A stretch of 27,212 nt of DNA from Melioribacteraceae bacterium (GTDB lineage Bacteria; Bacteroidota; Ignavibacteria; Ignavibacteriales; Melioribacteraceae). The stretch is taken from NCBI GenBank assembly GCA_023230485.1, contig JALNXG010000055.1:1-27212 (forward strand), given 5' to 3'. Under the pieces are notes generated by a model. It saw nothing but the letters and a program-made list of their open reading frames with translations, searched no databases and had not been told where the DNA came from. The translations under genes and the position numbers were made by a program. Shown here piece after piece: positions 15,032 to 22,523 of the stretch. Each line of letters opens with the position of its first letter. The stretch's first letter is position 1.

Positions 15032-15888
15032 AATGCTAATTTTAATTGTGGTTCAGGACTTAAATTTAACGTTAAATTACAACAATCGTTTTTATTATAA
15101 TTATAATTATTGCTAAAATATTTATGATGTTCGTAAACGTATTCACCCACTGACTTTTGACTGAATGATTGTACCCCTTTTAGATATTCAATTTTTCGTT
15201 CCAATTGTAAATTATCATGACCTCCAAATCTTAATGAGTATTCTGAATAATCAATATCAAATTGCTTTCTGATCCAATGATTAATCTTTAAAAACTCAAT
15301 TAATATTTTGTTACATTTTATTTTATTCAAAATTGTTAAATCTATATTTTGCGGAATAAACGGGCTTAATCTTACACTCACATCAAAGCCGCAATTATAT
15401 AACCTTTCAATGGCATCGATCCGTTTTTGCGGGGGTGGTGCGTTTTCATAATCATTTACCGAAGTCGATGTAATAGTAACTTGAAAATGTGCCAGCTTTT
15501 TATCGTAAACGTTTAAATACTCGTCAGAGGCAACCATATCACTTTTCGTAACTATTAAATAGTTTATCTTATGATTGTTTAATAGCTTAATGGTTGCAAG
15601 TGTTAATTTATGAGTTTTCTCAATAGGTTGAAAACAATCGGTCATACCTCCAATCCTAATAACGTCGCTTACAGTTAATTGATTTATAGCCTTTCGTATT
15701 GTTTTTATGTTTGCTATTGCAGGTTCATTTGAGTTCCAATGTCCTCGAAATGCTAACAGTCCCTTCGCATAACAATATTTACAATCATGCTGACAGCCAC
15801 AACCGTAAGTATCTAATCTTTGAGTGTAATTACACCAAGTATTAATTTTACGTGAAAGTTGTTTATATGGACTGTCAAAGTATTTCAT
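15028..15888 (-). CDS. Radical SAM protein, SplB/spore photoproduct lyase-like
   Basis: 286 residues. The 4Fe-4S motif CQHDCKYCYAKG (Cys32, Cys36, Cys39, C-x3-C-x2-C) is preceded by another Cys30. VIRIGGMTDCFQPIEKTHKL and YLIVTKSDMV, then FQVTITSTS and VRLSPFIPQ, follow the order seen in the COG1533 (SplB) family. Spore photoproduct lyase repairs thymine dimers; most phage relatives are uncharacterised. The gene overlaps the DNA methyltransferase fusion by ATGA, so the two are made together, which points to a nucleic-acid substrate. The last 40 residues are Asn/Tyr-rich and probably variable. Confidence 0.82.
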   Translation of the reverse strand: MKYFDSPYKQLSRKINTWCNYTQRLDTYGCGCQHDCKYCYAKGLLAFRGHWNSNEPAIANIKTIRKAINQLTVSDVIRIGGMTDCFQPIEKTHKLTLATIKLLNNHKINYLIVTKSDMVASDEYLNVYDKKLAHFQVTITSTSVNDYENAPPPQKRIDAIERLYNCGFDVSVRLSPFIPQNIDLTILNKIKCNKILIEFLKINHWIRKQFDIDYSEYSLRFGGHDNLQLERKIEYLKGVQSFSQKSVGEYVYEHHKYFSNNYNYNKNDCCNLTLNLSPEPQLKLAL

Positions 15889-17276
15889 AACCTTCCAATC
15901 GGAGCATAAAGGTCTTTTATTTTTGAAATATTGCCCTTATAAAATACAAGTATTTTCTGTTCTCTCTTTGGGAACTTACGGTAATTAAGCGTCACTTTTG
16001 CTTGTGCTAATCGTGTAAATTCACATTCAAGATAAACAATCTTATTGTAAATATGAAGTCCTTGCTGCTTAAAAAACAATTCATGTTCAGCCTCACAGCC
16101 ATAATAAGCACCGTTCTTATCTCGCGAGTCACCAGTCATTATAACAAAAAAGCAGTTATCGTTTAAAGCCTCAATAGCTTTTAAATAACCTGAAAACAAT
16201 GTATCTCTAAATTCTTCATACGTCGGTATTGAGTTAAGTTCCCCTTCGGGTATTTCGCCGTTATAGTCCAGGTATTCCTCAACTTTATAATACGGAGGAC
16301 ACGAAAAACAAAGATCGTATTTCTTTTCAGGAATGTATTTTGCACTGTCTGATTTAACCCATTTAACATTATCAAAATCTTGGCAAAGAATATTATTAGC
16401 ATCACATTGGTTTTGTCGTATTTCACTTGACAAGTATTCGTATCCATAACTACCGGCTATAAATCCAAACTGGACACCACCACCAAAGGGATTATATACA
16501 CTTTTACCGTCTGTTGGCATAAAGAACCTGAGTATTACCTCACAAGCAACAGGGTCAAGTACCGAAGCATTTCCATTAAGCGACTTGCTTGTGTCGTGTT
16601 TAATTGTGTCTCCGTCTATTGTTCTCTTTGACAAAACAATATTTGACATACCTGCCCCGCCTTGCCAGCAACCGTCGCGTGAGGCAAACTTAGGATTAAG
16701 AATATTATACTTCGTGCCTGCTGCCTCAATCTTATCATTCCATTCTTTTTTCATTTTAAGCCAGTCGGCACGCGTCGTTAGCCATGCGTTTGTCATTGTT
16801 GCATGTGCCAATCTTTTTAATCTTACCTGTTCCAATGTACCGTAAACCATATATGCATAACCGCTTAAATCGAGATACTTTATAAAACCAAGTGCCTCGA
16901 ATACATCTGGTCTTTCAAGATCATGTTTTGTGCTAACAGTCATTATCATAGGATAACCAAACGTGTTTTGTTTTATTATCTCTAAAACCATTTGGCTATA
17001 AATAGCCTTGTCCTTTTTATTCAAATCCATTGCCGACTGCAAGAGACAAAATTCTTTCGCTTCATGATTAACCTGAAACGTAAAGAACCCACTAAATTCA
17101 TCATTTATTTTTAAGATAATAGCCGAATGAATTTGCATATTCTTTCGGGCTGCGCGATAAGCAACCCCGTCTTCAATGGCTAATTTTGCCACATCATTTT
17201 CATAGCCTGATCCGATTACACTGGCCACATAAATAAATTCTATTACATCATTAAATAACTTTATTTGCTCTTCCAT
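15885..17276 (-). CDS. GNAT-like domain fused to DNA methyltransferase
   Basis: 463 residues in two parts. Residues about 10-150 resemble a GNAT acyltransferase: IHSAIILKINDEFSGFFTFQ (central strands), a helix at 85-101, and FEALGFIKY (126-134), typical of the end of that fold. Residues 190-450 form a Rossmann methyltransferase: CWQGGAGMSN (203-212), SAM-binding NPFGGG (262-267), catalytic SCPPYY (325-330) and TGDSRDKNG (381-389). The motif order I then IV and the C-P-P-Y variant of (D/N/S)PPY match an uncharacterised phage methylase family. The likely product is modified phage DNA that resists host restriction. Coupled to the radical SAM gene. Confidence 0.85.
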   Translation of the reverse strand: MEEQIKLFNDVIEFIYVASVIGSGYENDVAKLAIEDGVAYRAARKNMQIHSAIILKINDEFSGFFTFQVNHEAKEFCLLQSAMDLNKKDKAIYSQMVLEIIKQNTFGYPMIMTVSTKHDLERPDVFEALGFIKYLDLSGYAYMVYGTLEQVRLKRLAHATMTNAWLTTRADWLKMKKEWNDKIEAAGTKYNILNPKFASRDGCWQGGAGMSNIVLSKRTIDGDTIKHDTSKSLNGNASVLDPVACEVILRFFMPTDGKSVYNPFGGGVQFGFIAGSYGYEYLSSEIRQNQCDANNILCQDFDNVKWVKSDSAKYIPEKKYDLCFSCPPYYKVEEYLDYNGEIPEGELNSIPTYEEFRDTLFSGYLKAIEALNDNCFFVIMTGDSRDKNGAYYGCEAEHELFFKQQGLHIYNKIVYLECEFTRLAQAKVTLNYRKFPKREQKILVFYKGNISKIKDLYAPIGRL

Positions 17277-17280
17277 ATCA

Positions 17281-17652
17281 TTAATTATTTGCGTCTGAAA
17301 TCATGTTTAAATCAAATGTAAAATCAACTATTCTGTCAGGTTTCTCGACTTGTAAAAGTATCCATTCGGCATCAACTTCGTGACAAAGTAATTCAAGTTG
17401 ATTATAAAAACAATAATATTGCATCCTGCCAAGTTTCTTTGCATCAATAGGGTGTTTATGAACTACTTCATAAAAGGCTTGCACATGACCATCTTTAAAT
17501 GTAGCAATATCAGAAATAAATTTCCATCCATCAGCCGAAAACTCAGCTTCTTTAACCACATCAAAATCACTTCTTAACCACGAAGCTAATACTTCTTTAG
17601 CGGCACGATGTTTATAGCTCTCTAATACGGTGCGTCCTCTCTCTGTTCCCAT
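17281..17652 (-). CDS. CoiA / PD-(D/E)XK nuclease-like protein
   Basis: 123 residues with the layout of the nuclease-like core seen in CoiA-type proteins: SYKHRAAKEVLASWL helix, FISDIATF (Asp48), and after a short turn FYEVVHKHP (Glu62, Lys66), then KKLGRMQYYCFYNQLELLCH. Asp48, Glu62 and Lys66 could be the PD-(D/E)XK active-site residues, although spacing Glu-Val-Val-His-Lys is not canonical. A restriction-like or Vsr-like nuclease next to a methyltransferase is suggestive, but catalytic competence is unproven. Overlaps the primase-helicase gene by 31 bases. Confidence 0.6.
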   Translation of the reverse strand: MGTERGRTVLESYKHRAAKEVLASWLRSDFDVVKEAEFSADGWKFISDIATFKDGHVQAFYEVVHKHPIDAKKLGRMQYYCFYNQLELLCHEVDAEWILLQVEKPDRIVDFTFDLNMISDANN

Positions 17653-19364
17653 TGTGATTCAGTATAATTAATTATTTTTTGTTCAGCACTCTTAACCAGC
17701 CAATTCGTATTATCCCAATTCGTATCCTTTTGAAATCTACCGTTTACAAAATTGTATTTTAGTTCCGAAGCACCTCCATTACCAAGATATTTAAACTTTA
17801 CCTTTTGCCAATATACAGTAACTTCATTTAGTAAAAGGTTCTGTTTGTCTGTTTTGCGGTGAACCGTAAATCCATAGTCAGCCTTATTATAAAAATTTGA
17901 ACTGCCGTTAATATCATATAACGTTGGGACTTTCAGTTTACCTTCATTGTCCTTATCCATTTTACGCGGGTGTGCAATGAGAAATATCAACACATCATTC
18001 ATTCGCGCAAACGTAGATAACTTATCCAAAAATCGGCTTATGTATTGAGTTTCACTATCCTTGAATTGATGCTCCAGTCTATTGTATGGATCAATAACAA
18101 GTACCTTTATTCCGCGTGTCTTAACTAATATTTTGGCCGTCCTAATTACTGTATCAACTGTACAATCATCTTCGTTCATAATATAAAAGAAATTATTCTT
18201 AATATGGTCTATTGCCATTTCAAACTCCATTTCACTCGACACTGATGAACTGAATTTTTTACCTATCAGTTTTTCAAAAATCTTTGCATAATGATACTTC
18301 AATGGAAAGTTTTCAGGTGTAAAGAACCCTGCTCTCCATCCGTATAACAAATTCATTTTTGTAATAATATAATCAACAAACTCTGATTTTCCTGACGATG
18401 GTATTCCTGAAACAATTGCAAGTCGCCCAGTTTCCCATTTTATTAATTCATCAAACGGTTCATTAAGTATCTTGCCTGGATTAACACCACTGATGTATAA
18501 ATCATGAATATCGGCACAAATCGCATCAATAGTAACAATACCCTTTACCGGAACTGGTATTGCATCTTTTATTAAATCATTAAAATCAGAACCGTATCTA
18601 ATGAGATATTCATTAGCATCTTTACAGTCTTTGAAACTTACAATAAAACATTTCTCTGCACCAATCCTGCGGATTAATTCGTCACGTAATTCAATACCTT
18701 TTGTGTCCTGATCTACTGCAATATAAACTTTTGTAATATCTTCAAAAAGTTCATGGTATGTATCAAAATACTCCATTTTAATATTAGCCCCGTTTGGTAC
18801 TGAGATGACGTTATCAAAACCACACTCAATAAATGATAGTGCGTCTATTTCGCCCTCAACAATAATAATGCTTGTATTATTTAAAATCGCATCCTGATTA
18901 TAAAATATTAACTCAGAACCAGAGTTTAACATGAATGATTTAAGCGGCCCGCGATATTTTATATTAACCAGATTATCCTGAAAGAAGAAAGGAAAACATA
19001 TAACATCAACTTCTTTATTATGCTGAGGCATCCACAAAAAGTCAGAATAAACCCTCATTTTATTCAGCGTCTTTTGTGAGATCATTCTACCCGTAAGCCA
19101 TTTAACTGCTTTGTCGGTTAATTCAGTTAAGTTTTTCCAAACGGGAACAATGTACTGTTTTTCTTCACCAGGCTTAAATACATAAAACGAAGCTCCACAA
19201 TTATGACAATAACCGATGCTATCTTTTGTATTCCATGCAAAGCATTTATCTGACTTCTTTTTACGGTGTGCTGAACACTCAGGACAAGTATAACGTTCTT
19301 CATCTACTTTGCCTTTCGCATCAAAGTCATATAATAAGTTGGTAACTGTTGATTTTATTTTCAT
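17622..19364 (-). CDS. DNA primase-helicase (T7 gp4 type)
   Basis: 580 residues. N-terminal zinc ribbon with Cys27, Cys30, Cys53 and Cys56 (YTCPEC, YCHNC). TOPRIM primase core: IIIVEGEIDA (166-175) with catalytic Glu170 and VDQDTKG (217-223). Helicase of RecA/DnaB type: Walker A SGIPSSGKS (319-327), Walker B VLVIDPYNRL (421-430), IAHPRK (463-468, DNA-contact/H3-like). It primes and unwinds at the phage fork. The gene shares the operon with the DUF6291-like gene before it (ATGA overlap) and the nuclease-like gene after it. Confidence 0.94.
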   Translation of the reverse strand: MKIKSTVTNLLYDFDAKGKVDEERYTCPECSAHRKKKSDKCFAWNTKDSIGYCHNCGASFYVFKPGEEKQYIVPVWKNLTELTDKAVKWLTGRMISQKTLNKMRVYSDFLWMPQHNKEVDVICFPFFFQDNLVNIKYRGPLKSFMLNSGSELIFYNQDAILNNTSIIIVEGEIDALSFIECGFDNVISVPNGANIKMEYFDTYHELFEDITKVYIAVDQDTKGIELRDELIRRIGAEKCFIVSFKDCKDANEYLIRYGSDFNDLIKDAIPVPVKGIVTIDAICADIHDLYISGVNPGKILNEPFDELIKWETGRLAIVSGIPSSGKSEFVDYIITKMNLLYGWRAGFFTPENFPLKYHYAKIFEKLIGKKFSSSVSSEMEFEMAIDHIKNNFFYIMNEDDCTVDTVIRTAKILVKTRGIKVLVIDPYNRLEHQFKDSETQYISRFLDKLSTFARMNDVLIFLIAHPRKMDKDNEGKLKVPTLYDINGSSNFYNKADYGFTVHRKTDKQNLLLNEVTVYWQKVKFKYLGNGGASELKYNFVNGRFQKDTNWDNTNWLVKSAEQKIINYTESQWEQREDAPY

Positions 19365-19960
19365 CGCGGCACGAATAAAGCAGGGATAATTATTTCATCA
19401 TTCCACCGTTCCTGATTTAAATATGTTTGAGGGAAAGGCTGAAATTGCTTATCTTTTATTGTTAAAATAAACGCGGGTAACGTATCAATTATTTTTTCTC
19501 TTATTTCATCATTAAAACTATTCCACTTTTTTTCACATTTCTTTTTATCCCCTACTTTCTTATTATATAAATTCCAAAAAACATCAAATAATATATTTAT
19601 TTCTTTTTCTGTATCATTATCAGTATCATTATCAGTATCGGGTTCGTTTGGGTTATTTGGGTTCGTAATTAACCCACTGGGTTTTTTGGGTTTATTTGGG
19701 TTTTGTTTTGGTCTGCCTCCTTTCCCTCCGTTATCTCTGTTTCTCAAACAGATAGCCTCATACCTTTTTAAATCCCTTTTCAATTGCTGTTTTATTGGTT
19801 CAAAAATAATATCCGTTAATCTATCAGGTGCATTAGGGTTCATATCATTAACATAACGAAAAAAATGTTTAATTAACACTCCAGCTTCGGCATCTTCAAG
19901 TTTTTCAAATATGCTTATCCAGTCGGCATAAACAAGAATTGACTTTTTATCTTTTGCCAT
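19361..19960 (-). CDS. DUF6291-like protein, possible helicase loader or replication initiator
   Basis: 199 residues from ATG at 19960 (MAKDKKSILVYADWISIFEK); a longer frame would need TTG at 19990. Residues 1-85 match the DUF6291 layout (a helical bundle with KLEDAEAGVLIKHFFRYVND). Residues about 95-130 form a low-complexity linker of Asn, Pro and Asp repeats, and residues 140-185 a second helical domain (FWNLYNKKVGDKKKCEKKWN). The two-domain plan with a flexible linker, and its place before the primase-helicase, resemble DnaD/DnaT-type loaders; the role is inferred. The gene has its own promoter and a structured leader. Confidence 0.75.
   Translation of the reverse strand: MAKDKKSILVYADWISIFEKLEDAEAGVLIKHFFRYVNDMNPNAPDRLTDIIFEPIKQQLKRDLKRYEAICLRNRDNGGKGGRPKQNPNKPKKPSGLITNPNNPNEPDTDNDTDNDTEKEINILFDVFWNLYNKKVGDKKKCEKKWNSFNDEIREKIIDTLPAFILTIKDKQFQPFPQTYLNQERWNDEIIIPALFVPR
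19611..19634 (-). repeat. Two perfect 12-base tandem repeats in a coding linker
   Basis: GTATCATTATCA (plus strand) occurs twice in tandem at 19611-19622 and 19623-19634 with a partial third copy. It encodes DNDT repeats in the linker of the DUF6291-like protein. Nearby, TTTGGGTT-type units (19645-19710) encode Asn-Pro repeats. These are prone to slippage and the linker length may vary among relatives. Confidence 0.8.
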
Positions 19961-19975
19961 AACTGTAAAAATGAA

Positions 19976-20051
19976 CCCCGTCCGGTACAAAAAAACCCTC
20001 AGGCCCTGGGAGTGTACGCTCCACCTGAAGGAATTTAAGCCCGTAACGGGG
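19976..20051 (-). promoter_or_regulatory. Structured leader RNA before the replication operon
   Basis: On the minus strand CCCCGT (20051-20046) can pair with ACGGGG (19981-19976), closing a domain that holds the terminator-like hairpin. The same CCCG bases (20050-20047) can alternatively form a local hairpin with CGGG (20043-20040), so two folds compete. It lies between a strong promoter match and the start of the DUF6291-like gene. This is an inferred cis-regulatory RNA; I do not recognise a known riboswitch class. Confidence 0.5.
19989..20031 (-). terminator. Terminator-like hairpin with T-tract (candidate attenuator)
   Basis: Minus-strand CCTTCAGG (20031-20024) pairs over 8 base pairs (one T-G) with CCTGAGGG (20003-19996), followed at once by seven T (19995-19989). 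The loop holds a second small stem GGAG/CTCC around GTAC. This is the shape of an intrinsic terminator, placed between a promoter and its first gene rather than at the operon end, so attenuation is likely. Confidence 0.65.
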
Positions 20052-20108
20052 TATTTTAAGAGTTAATAATCTGCAAAAATTATTCATCGTACATTTAATT
20101 TGGTATTG

Positions 20109-20139
20109 CAAATATAAAAAACTTATTTCAATTCTCAAA
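20109..20139 (-). promoter_or_regulatory. Bacteroidota-type promoter for the replication/modification operon
   Basis: Minus strand TTTG (20139-20136), 19 bases, TATATTTG (20116-20109): an exact match to the -33 TTTG and -7 TAnnTTTG boxes known in Bacteroidota. It overlaps the last codons of the NinB-like gene. The expected start site is near 20103, which gives a leader of about 140 bases before the ATG at 19960. Confidence 0.7.
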
Positions 20140-20559
20140 ATTTATTTTCGCCTGTTTTAGTGGTGCTGGTACTTCCACCCCGAAGTATTCCTGGCAATGA
20201 GCAATAATTTTGTCAATGTATGTCATCATTTCCAAAGTATTCATGTCACGTTTAAGTTCAGGAACTTCGACAATCTGTCCCGTATGTCGGTTAACAAGAT
20301 CAGTCTTTGCATACATAGATTTACACCATGCATCGACCTGATCCACGTTTGCAAGTTCCCATCCCTGCTCGATAGCACCCTCAAGAAACTTACGATAAAC
20401 AACTTCGAAGAGATATCCGAGTTGCTCGACGCTTTTGTTCTTTCGGTACTTCTTAACTTCAATAGTGTACCGGCCTTCGGGCAAAGCGTTCAGTTCAGTC
20501 TCAAAGTCCTTGCGATTGTGAATACGAAAGTTGCCTTTCTTTGTGGCGTAATACTTCAT
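20128..20559 (-). CDS. NinB-like recombination protein
   Basis: 143 residues. YTIEVKKYRKNKSVEQLGYL (residues 32-51), the Trp-rich middle (QGWELANVDQVDAWCKS), and LEMMTYIDKIIAHCQEYFGV-EVPAP near the end follow the plan of the NinB/YbcN group, which binds single-stranded DNA in lambdoid phages (Orf protein role at recombination mediator level). Sequence is divergent, so the family call rests on the order of these blocks. The start overlaps the upstream membrane gene by ATGA. Confidence 0.6.
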   Translation of the reverse strand: MKYYATKKGNFRIHNRKDFETELNALPEGRYTIEVKKYRKNKSVEQLGYLFEVVYRKFLEGAIEQGWELANVDQVDAWCKSMYAKTDLVNRHTGQIVEVPELKRDMNTLEMMTYIDKIIAHCQEYFGVEVPAPLKQAKINFEN

Positions 20560-20714
20560 TCCTTATTTTCTCTTTTTGCCGCTGAAAAGTAGACATTAGC
20601 TATTATTATACACCCCCAACATGCTACTTTCAAATCCTCTTTTGTAAATATATCTATTGCCAATATTACTATCGCAAATATTGCCCAAATAAAACCTATT
20701 GATTTTGTTTTCAT
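20556..20714 (-). CDS. Small membrane protein with two predicted helices
   Basis: A 52-residue frame from ATG 20714 to TGA 20556. Two hydrophobic segments (SIGFIWAIFAIVILAI, residues 5-20, and VACWGCIIIANVYFSA, 30-45) are separated by the polar turn DIFTKEDLK. It overlaps both neighbours by ATGA, which is good evidence for translation in a region otherwise without a gene. Function unknown. Confidence 0.65.
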   Translation of the reverse strand: MKTKSIGFIWAIFAIVILAIDIFTKEDLKVACWGCIIIANVYFSAAKRENKE

Positions 20715-20956
20715 TTCGTTTTGAATTTTGGCTTAATTATTTTGCTTTCTCCGTATAACATTTCGTAGTGTTCGCGCTTTTCTCTCATCAGCTCCTCGGT
20801 CTTAAAGAAGATCAAAGTTGTAAAAGCCCGGAAACGCAGTCCCCACTTGTCACGTATCTCATGCGATGCGAACTTCTTAACCTTTTCTTTGTCCTCAATC
20901 GCGTGTTCGTAGCTCGTTTTCTGAGCTTCGTTGTCGCCGATGTAGAGCTTTGCCAT
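20711..20956 (-). CDS. Hypothetical charged protein
   Basis: 81 residues from ATG 20956 (MAKLYIGDNEAQKTSYEH); the stop of the upstream gene overlaps this start (TGATG). Helical and rich in Lys and Glu, with a WGLRFRAFTTLIFF core near residue 40 and a basic tail (IIKPKFKTK). A nucleic-acid or recombination accessory role is possible from context only. Confidence 0.55.
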   Translation of the reverse strand: MAKLYIGDNEAQKTSYEHAIEDKEKVKKFASHEIRDKWGLRFRAFTTLIFFKTEELMREKREHYEMLYGESKIIKPKFKTK

Positions 20957-21309
20957 CACCAAGGCAGTTTAGCCTTACTGTCAAGCGGTGGAGCTGGTTC
21001 ATTTGTTGCAATTTCGACAACCATCGCATTACCCATAATCGGCATAGCCTTTTTTTCTTCATCAGTCAAAGTTTCATAAACCTCTTTTGGCAAACTCTGT
21101 TTCAAAATGTGAGTATCCTTTTGCCCGTCTTTAGGGTTTCGTATCTGAAAGGCCGTAAGATCAAGATAGAGACCGTTCTGGCCCCGGTAAAGGAAGTTGT
21201 TATCAATAGGAATGATAATACATTCTACCGGCCCGCTTGCACCATCCTGCCATTGTGTAACGGCCTTCAGTGCCATCAAATTTACTTTTACATTAATGCG
21301 TTGTACCAT
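20956..21309 (-). CDS. Conserved-looking hypothetical protein of the recombination module
   Basis: 117 residues, mostly beta in the first 65 (MVQRINVKVNLMALKAVTQW, ECIIIPIDNNFLYRG, GLYLDLTAFQIRN), then an acidic helix (KEVYETLTDEEKKAMP) and a beta end (GNAMVVEIATNEPAPPL). A beta-barrel with a flexible acidic tail next to an annealing protein would fit a single-strand binding role, but no SSB motif is visible, so this stays a guess. The GIY-YIG gene separates it from the annealing protein gene. Confidence 0.55.
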   Translation of the reverse strand: MVQRINVKVNLMALKAVTQWQDGASGPVECIIIPIDNNFLYRGQNGLYLDLTAFQIRNPKDGQKDTHILKQSLPKEVYETLTDEEKKAMPIMGNAMVVEIATNEPAPPLDSKAKLPW

Positions 21310-21320
21310 TTCAATTTAAT

Positions 21321-21944
21321 TTAAATTACGTTTTTTAATTGATTAAATCTTTTTATTTGTGCTATTTTTAAGTTCAAACAATGCTGTGCTGATTTTTTTT
21401 TACCCCTTAATGCATTTCCTATTTTAACACCAACTTCGGGACGGTGTTTTCGTGCTATACTTTTTATTGACATTTTAAATCTACTTTCCTCTGAATGTTT
21501 ATGTCCTAACATTCCGCTCGGTCTATTTCTTCTTGCAATACTCATTTTAGCCCGACTTTCTTCTGACCATTTTTTTCCTTTATTCCATCCAGGATGTCCC
21601 ATTCTCATTTTACTCATTTTTAATTTTGTTTCATCACTCATTTTAAATCCAAGTGTATTTCCAGCAATAGAACAATTATTGAATATGGGTTTATAAGTAT
21701 CTAAATAAAATTGTTCAATTTTAATTAAATCTTCTTTATCACATCCGATAATAAGAGAAAAGACTAAATCATTTTCTCCGTACTTATCATAATGTCTCTG
21801 AAGTTTTGGCGAATGATGGTCACCTTTTCTTAAATGCATCTTATGTACAATCCATCTATTTTTTGTATCAGTAGCACTCCCAATATAAATGCGTTCTGGT
21901 TTAATTATACTTTGAATTTTGTATATTCCTGTTATCTTATTCAT
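21321..21944 (-). CDS. GIY-YIG homing endonuclease with NUMOD3 repeats
   Basis: 207 residues. GIY (6-8), YIG (20-22), Arg30 and Glu77 (IEQFYLD) form the GIY-YIG active site. Residues about 100-165 hold three NUMOD3-type DNA-binding units of the form S-(D/E)-E-(T/S)-x-x-K-M-S (SDETKLKMSKMRMG, SEESRAKMSIARRN, SEESRFKMSIKS). This is a free-standing homing endonuclease like those of T4-like phages. The gene is very AT-rich, with 5 bases between it and the annealing protein gene. Confidence 0.92.
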   Translation of the reverse strand: MNKITGIYKIQSIIKPERIYIGSATDTKNRWIVHKMHLRKGDHHSPKLQRHYDKYGENDLVFSLIIGCDKEDLIKIEQFYLDTYKPIFNNCSIAGNTLGFKMSDETKLKMSKMRMGHPGWNKGKKWSEESRAKMSIARRNRPSGMLGHKHSEESRFKMSIKSIARKHRPEVGVKIGNALRGKKKSAQHCLNLKIAQIKRFNQLKNVI

Positions 21945-21949
21945 TTATC

Positions 21950-22516
21950 TTATTCGGTTTTAGTTTCGTTATTTAAGTCCTCTAATTTATCTCTTTTTTC
22001 AATAACAGGAAGTGTATCATACATTATTTTATCGGCACGGTTCATATCTTTACCAAACAATTTACCGATTTTTTCAGCAGCATCTTTCACAGCATAACTT
22101 TCGGCAGCCGGAGCAGACTTCATCACTGCATCGTTTTTCGTTTTATTCCAGTCCATTGCCCCTGATCCCTTGTCTGTCTGAATAGGTGAAGCTCCTATTC
22201 CATCCTGCCAAAGCATCTCATTTGACAAAGTATCCTGATAGTATAATCGCACCGTTACGACAACCGAATTAGCAATGATTTGCACTTGTCTGATCTCTAC
22301 ATTCCATTTCTGAAATATACTTGTCAGCATATATTCTATTCTTTCGATAGGAATATACTTTACACCTTTTGCCAATGGATGTTCCCTAAGCCACGCATCA
22401 GGCGGATTAGTATTCAACAAAAGATTAAGGTCGTTTTGTTTACTCTTTAAATTAACGTCGCCTCCGATAAGTTCCTGGAGTGTCGGCACTTTTCTTTCTG
22501 CTGGTAATGTTTCCAT
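21950..22516 (-). CDS. Rad52-like single-strand annealing protein
   Basis: 188 residues from ATG 22516; the longer frame would need TTG and would overlap the HNH gene. GVKYIPIERIEYMLTSIFQK (51-70), WNVEI, VVVTVRLYYQD, LWQDGIGASPIQ, then APAAESYAVKDAAEKIGKLF and GKDMNRAD form the DNA-binding core of the Rad52/22 family of phage annealing proteins. It anneals complementary strands after 5' resection. It belongs with the PD-(D/E)XK exonuclease gene two genes upstream; the HNH gene splits the pair. Confidence 0.85.
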   Translation of the reverse strand: METLPAERKVPTLQELIGGDVNLKSKQNDLNLLLNTNPPDAWLREHPLAKGVKYIPIERIEYMLTSIFQKWNVEIRQVQIIANSVVVTVRLYYQDTLSNEMLWQDGIGASPIQTDKGSGAMDWNKTKNDAVMKSAPAAESYAVKDAAEKIGKLFGKDMNRADKIMYDTLPVIEKRDKLEDLNNETKTE

Positions 22517-22523
22517 GTCGTTT

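Larger units (their letters stand above)
19947..20087 (-). other. Possible leader peptide frame through the terminator hairpin
   Basis: A 46-codon frame starts at ATG 20087, about 16 bases after the predicted transcription start, runs through the whole leader hairpin and ends at TAA 19947, 14 bases inside the DUF6291-like gene in another frame. A ribosome translating it would open the terminator stem, so translation could control read-through. The peptide (starts MNNFCRLLTLKIPRYG) is not recognised. It may be chance. Confidence 0.25.

Noticed and set aside
16181..16447. Minus-strand frame inside the methyltransferase gene
   Set aside because: It overlaps the catalytic motifs of a clear gene in another frame and shows no family features.
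20197..20592. A 131-residue plus-strand frame opposite the NinB-like gene
   Set aside because: Antisense to a supported gene, with hydrophobic and Ser-rich composition expected of a shadow frame.
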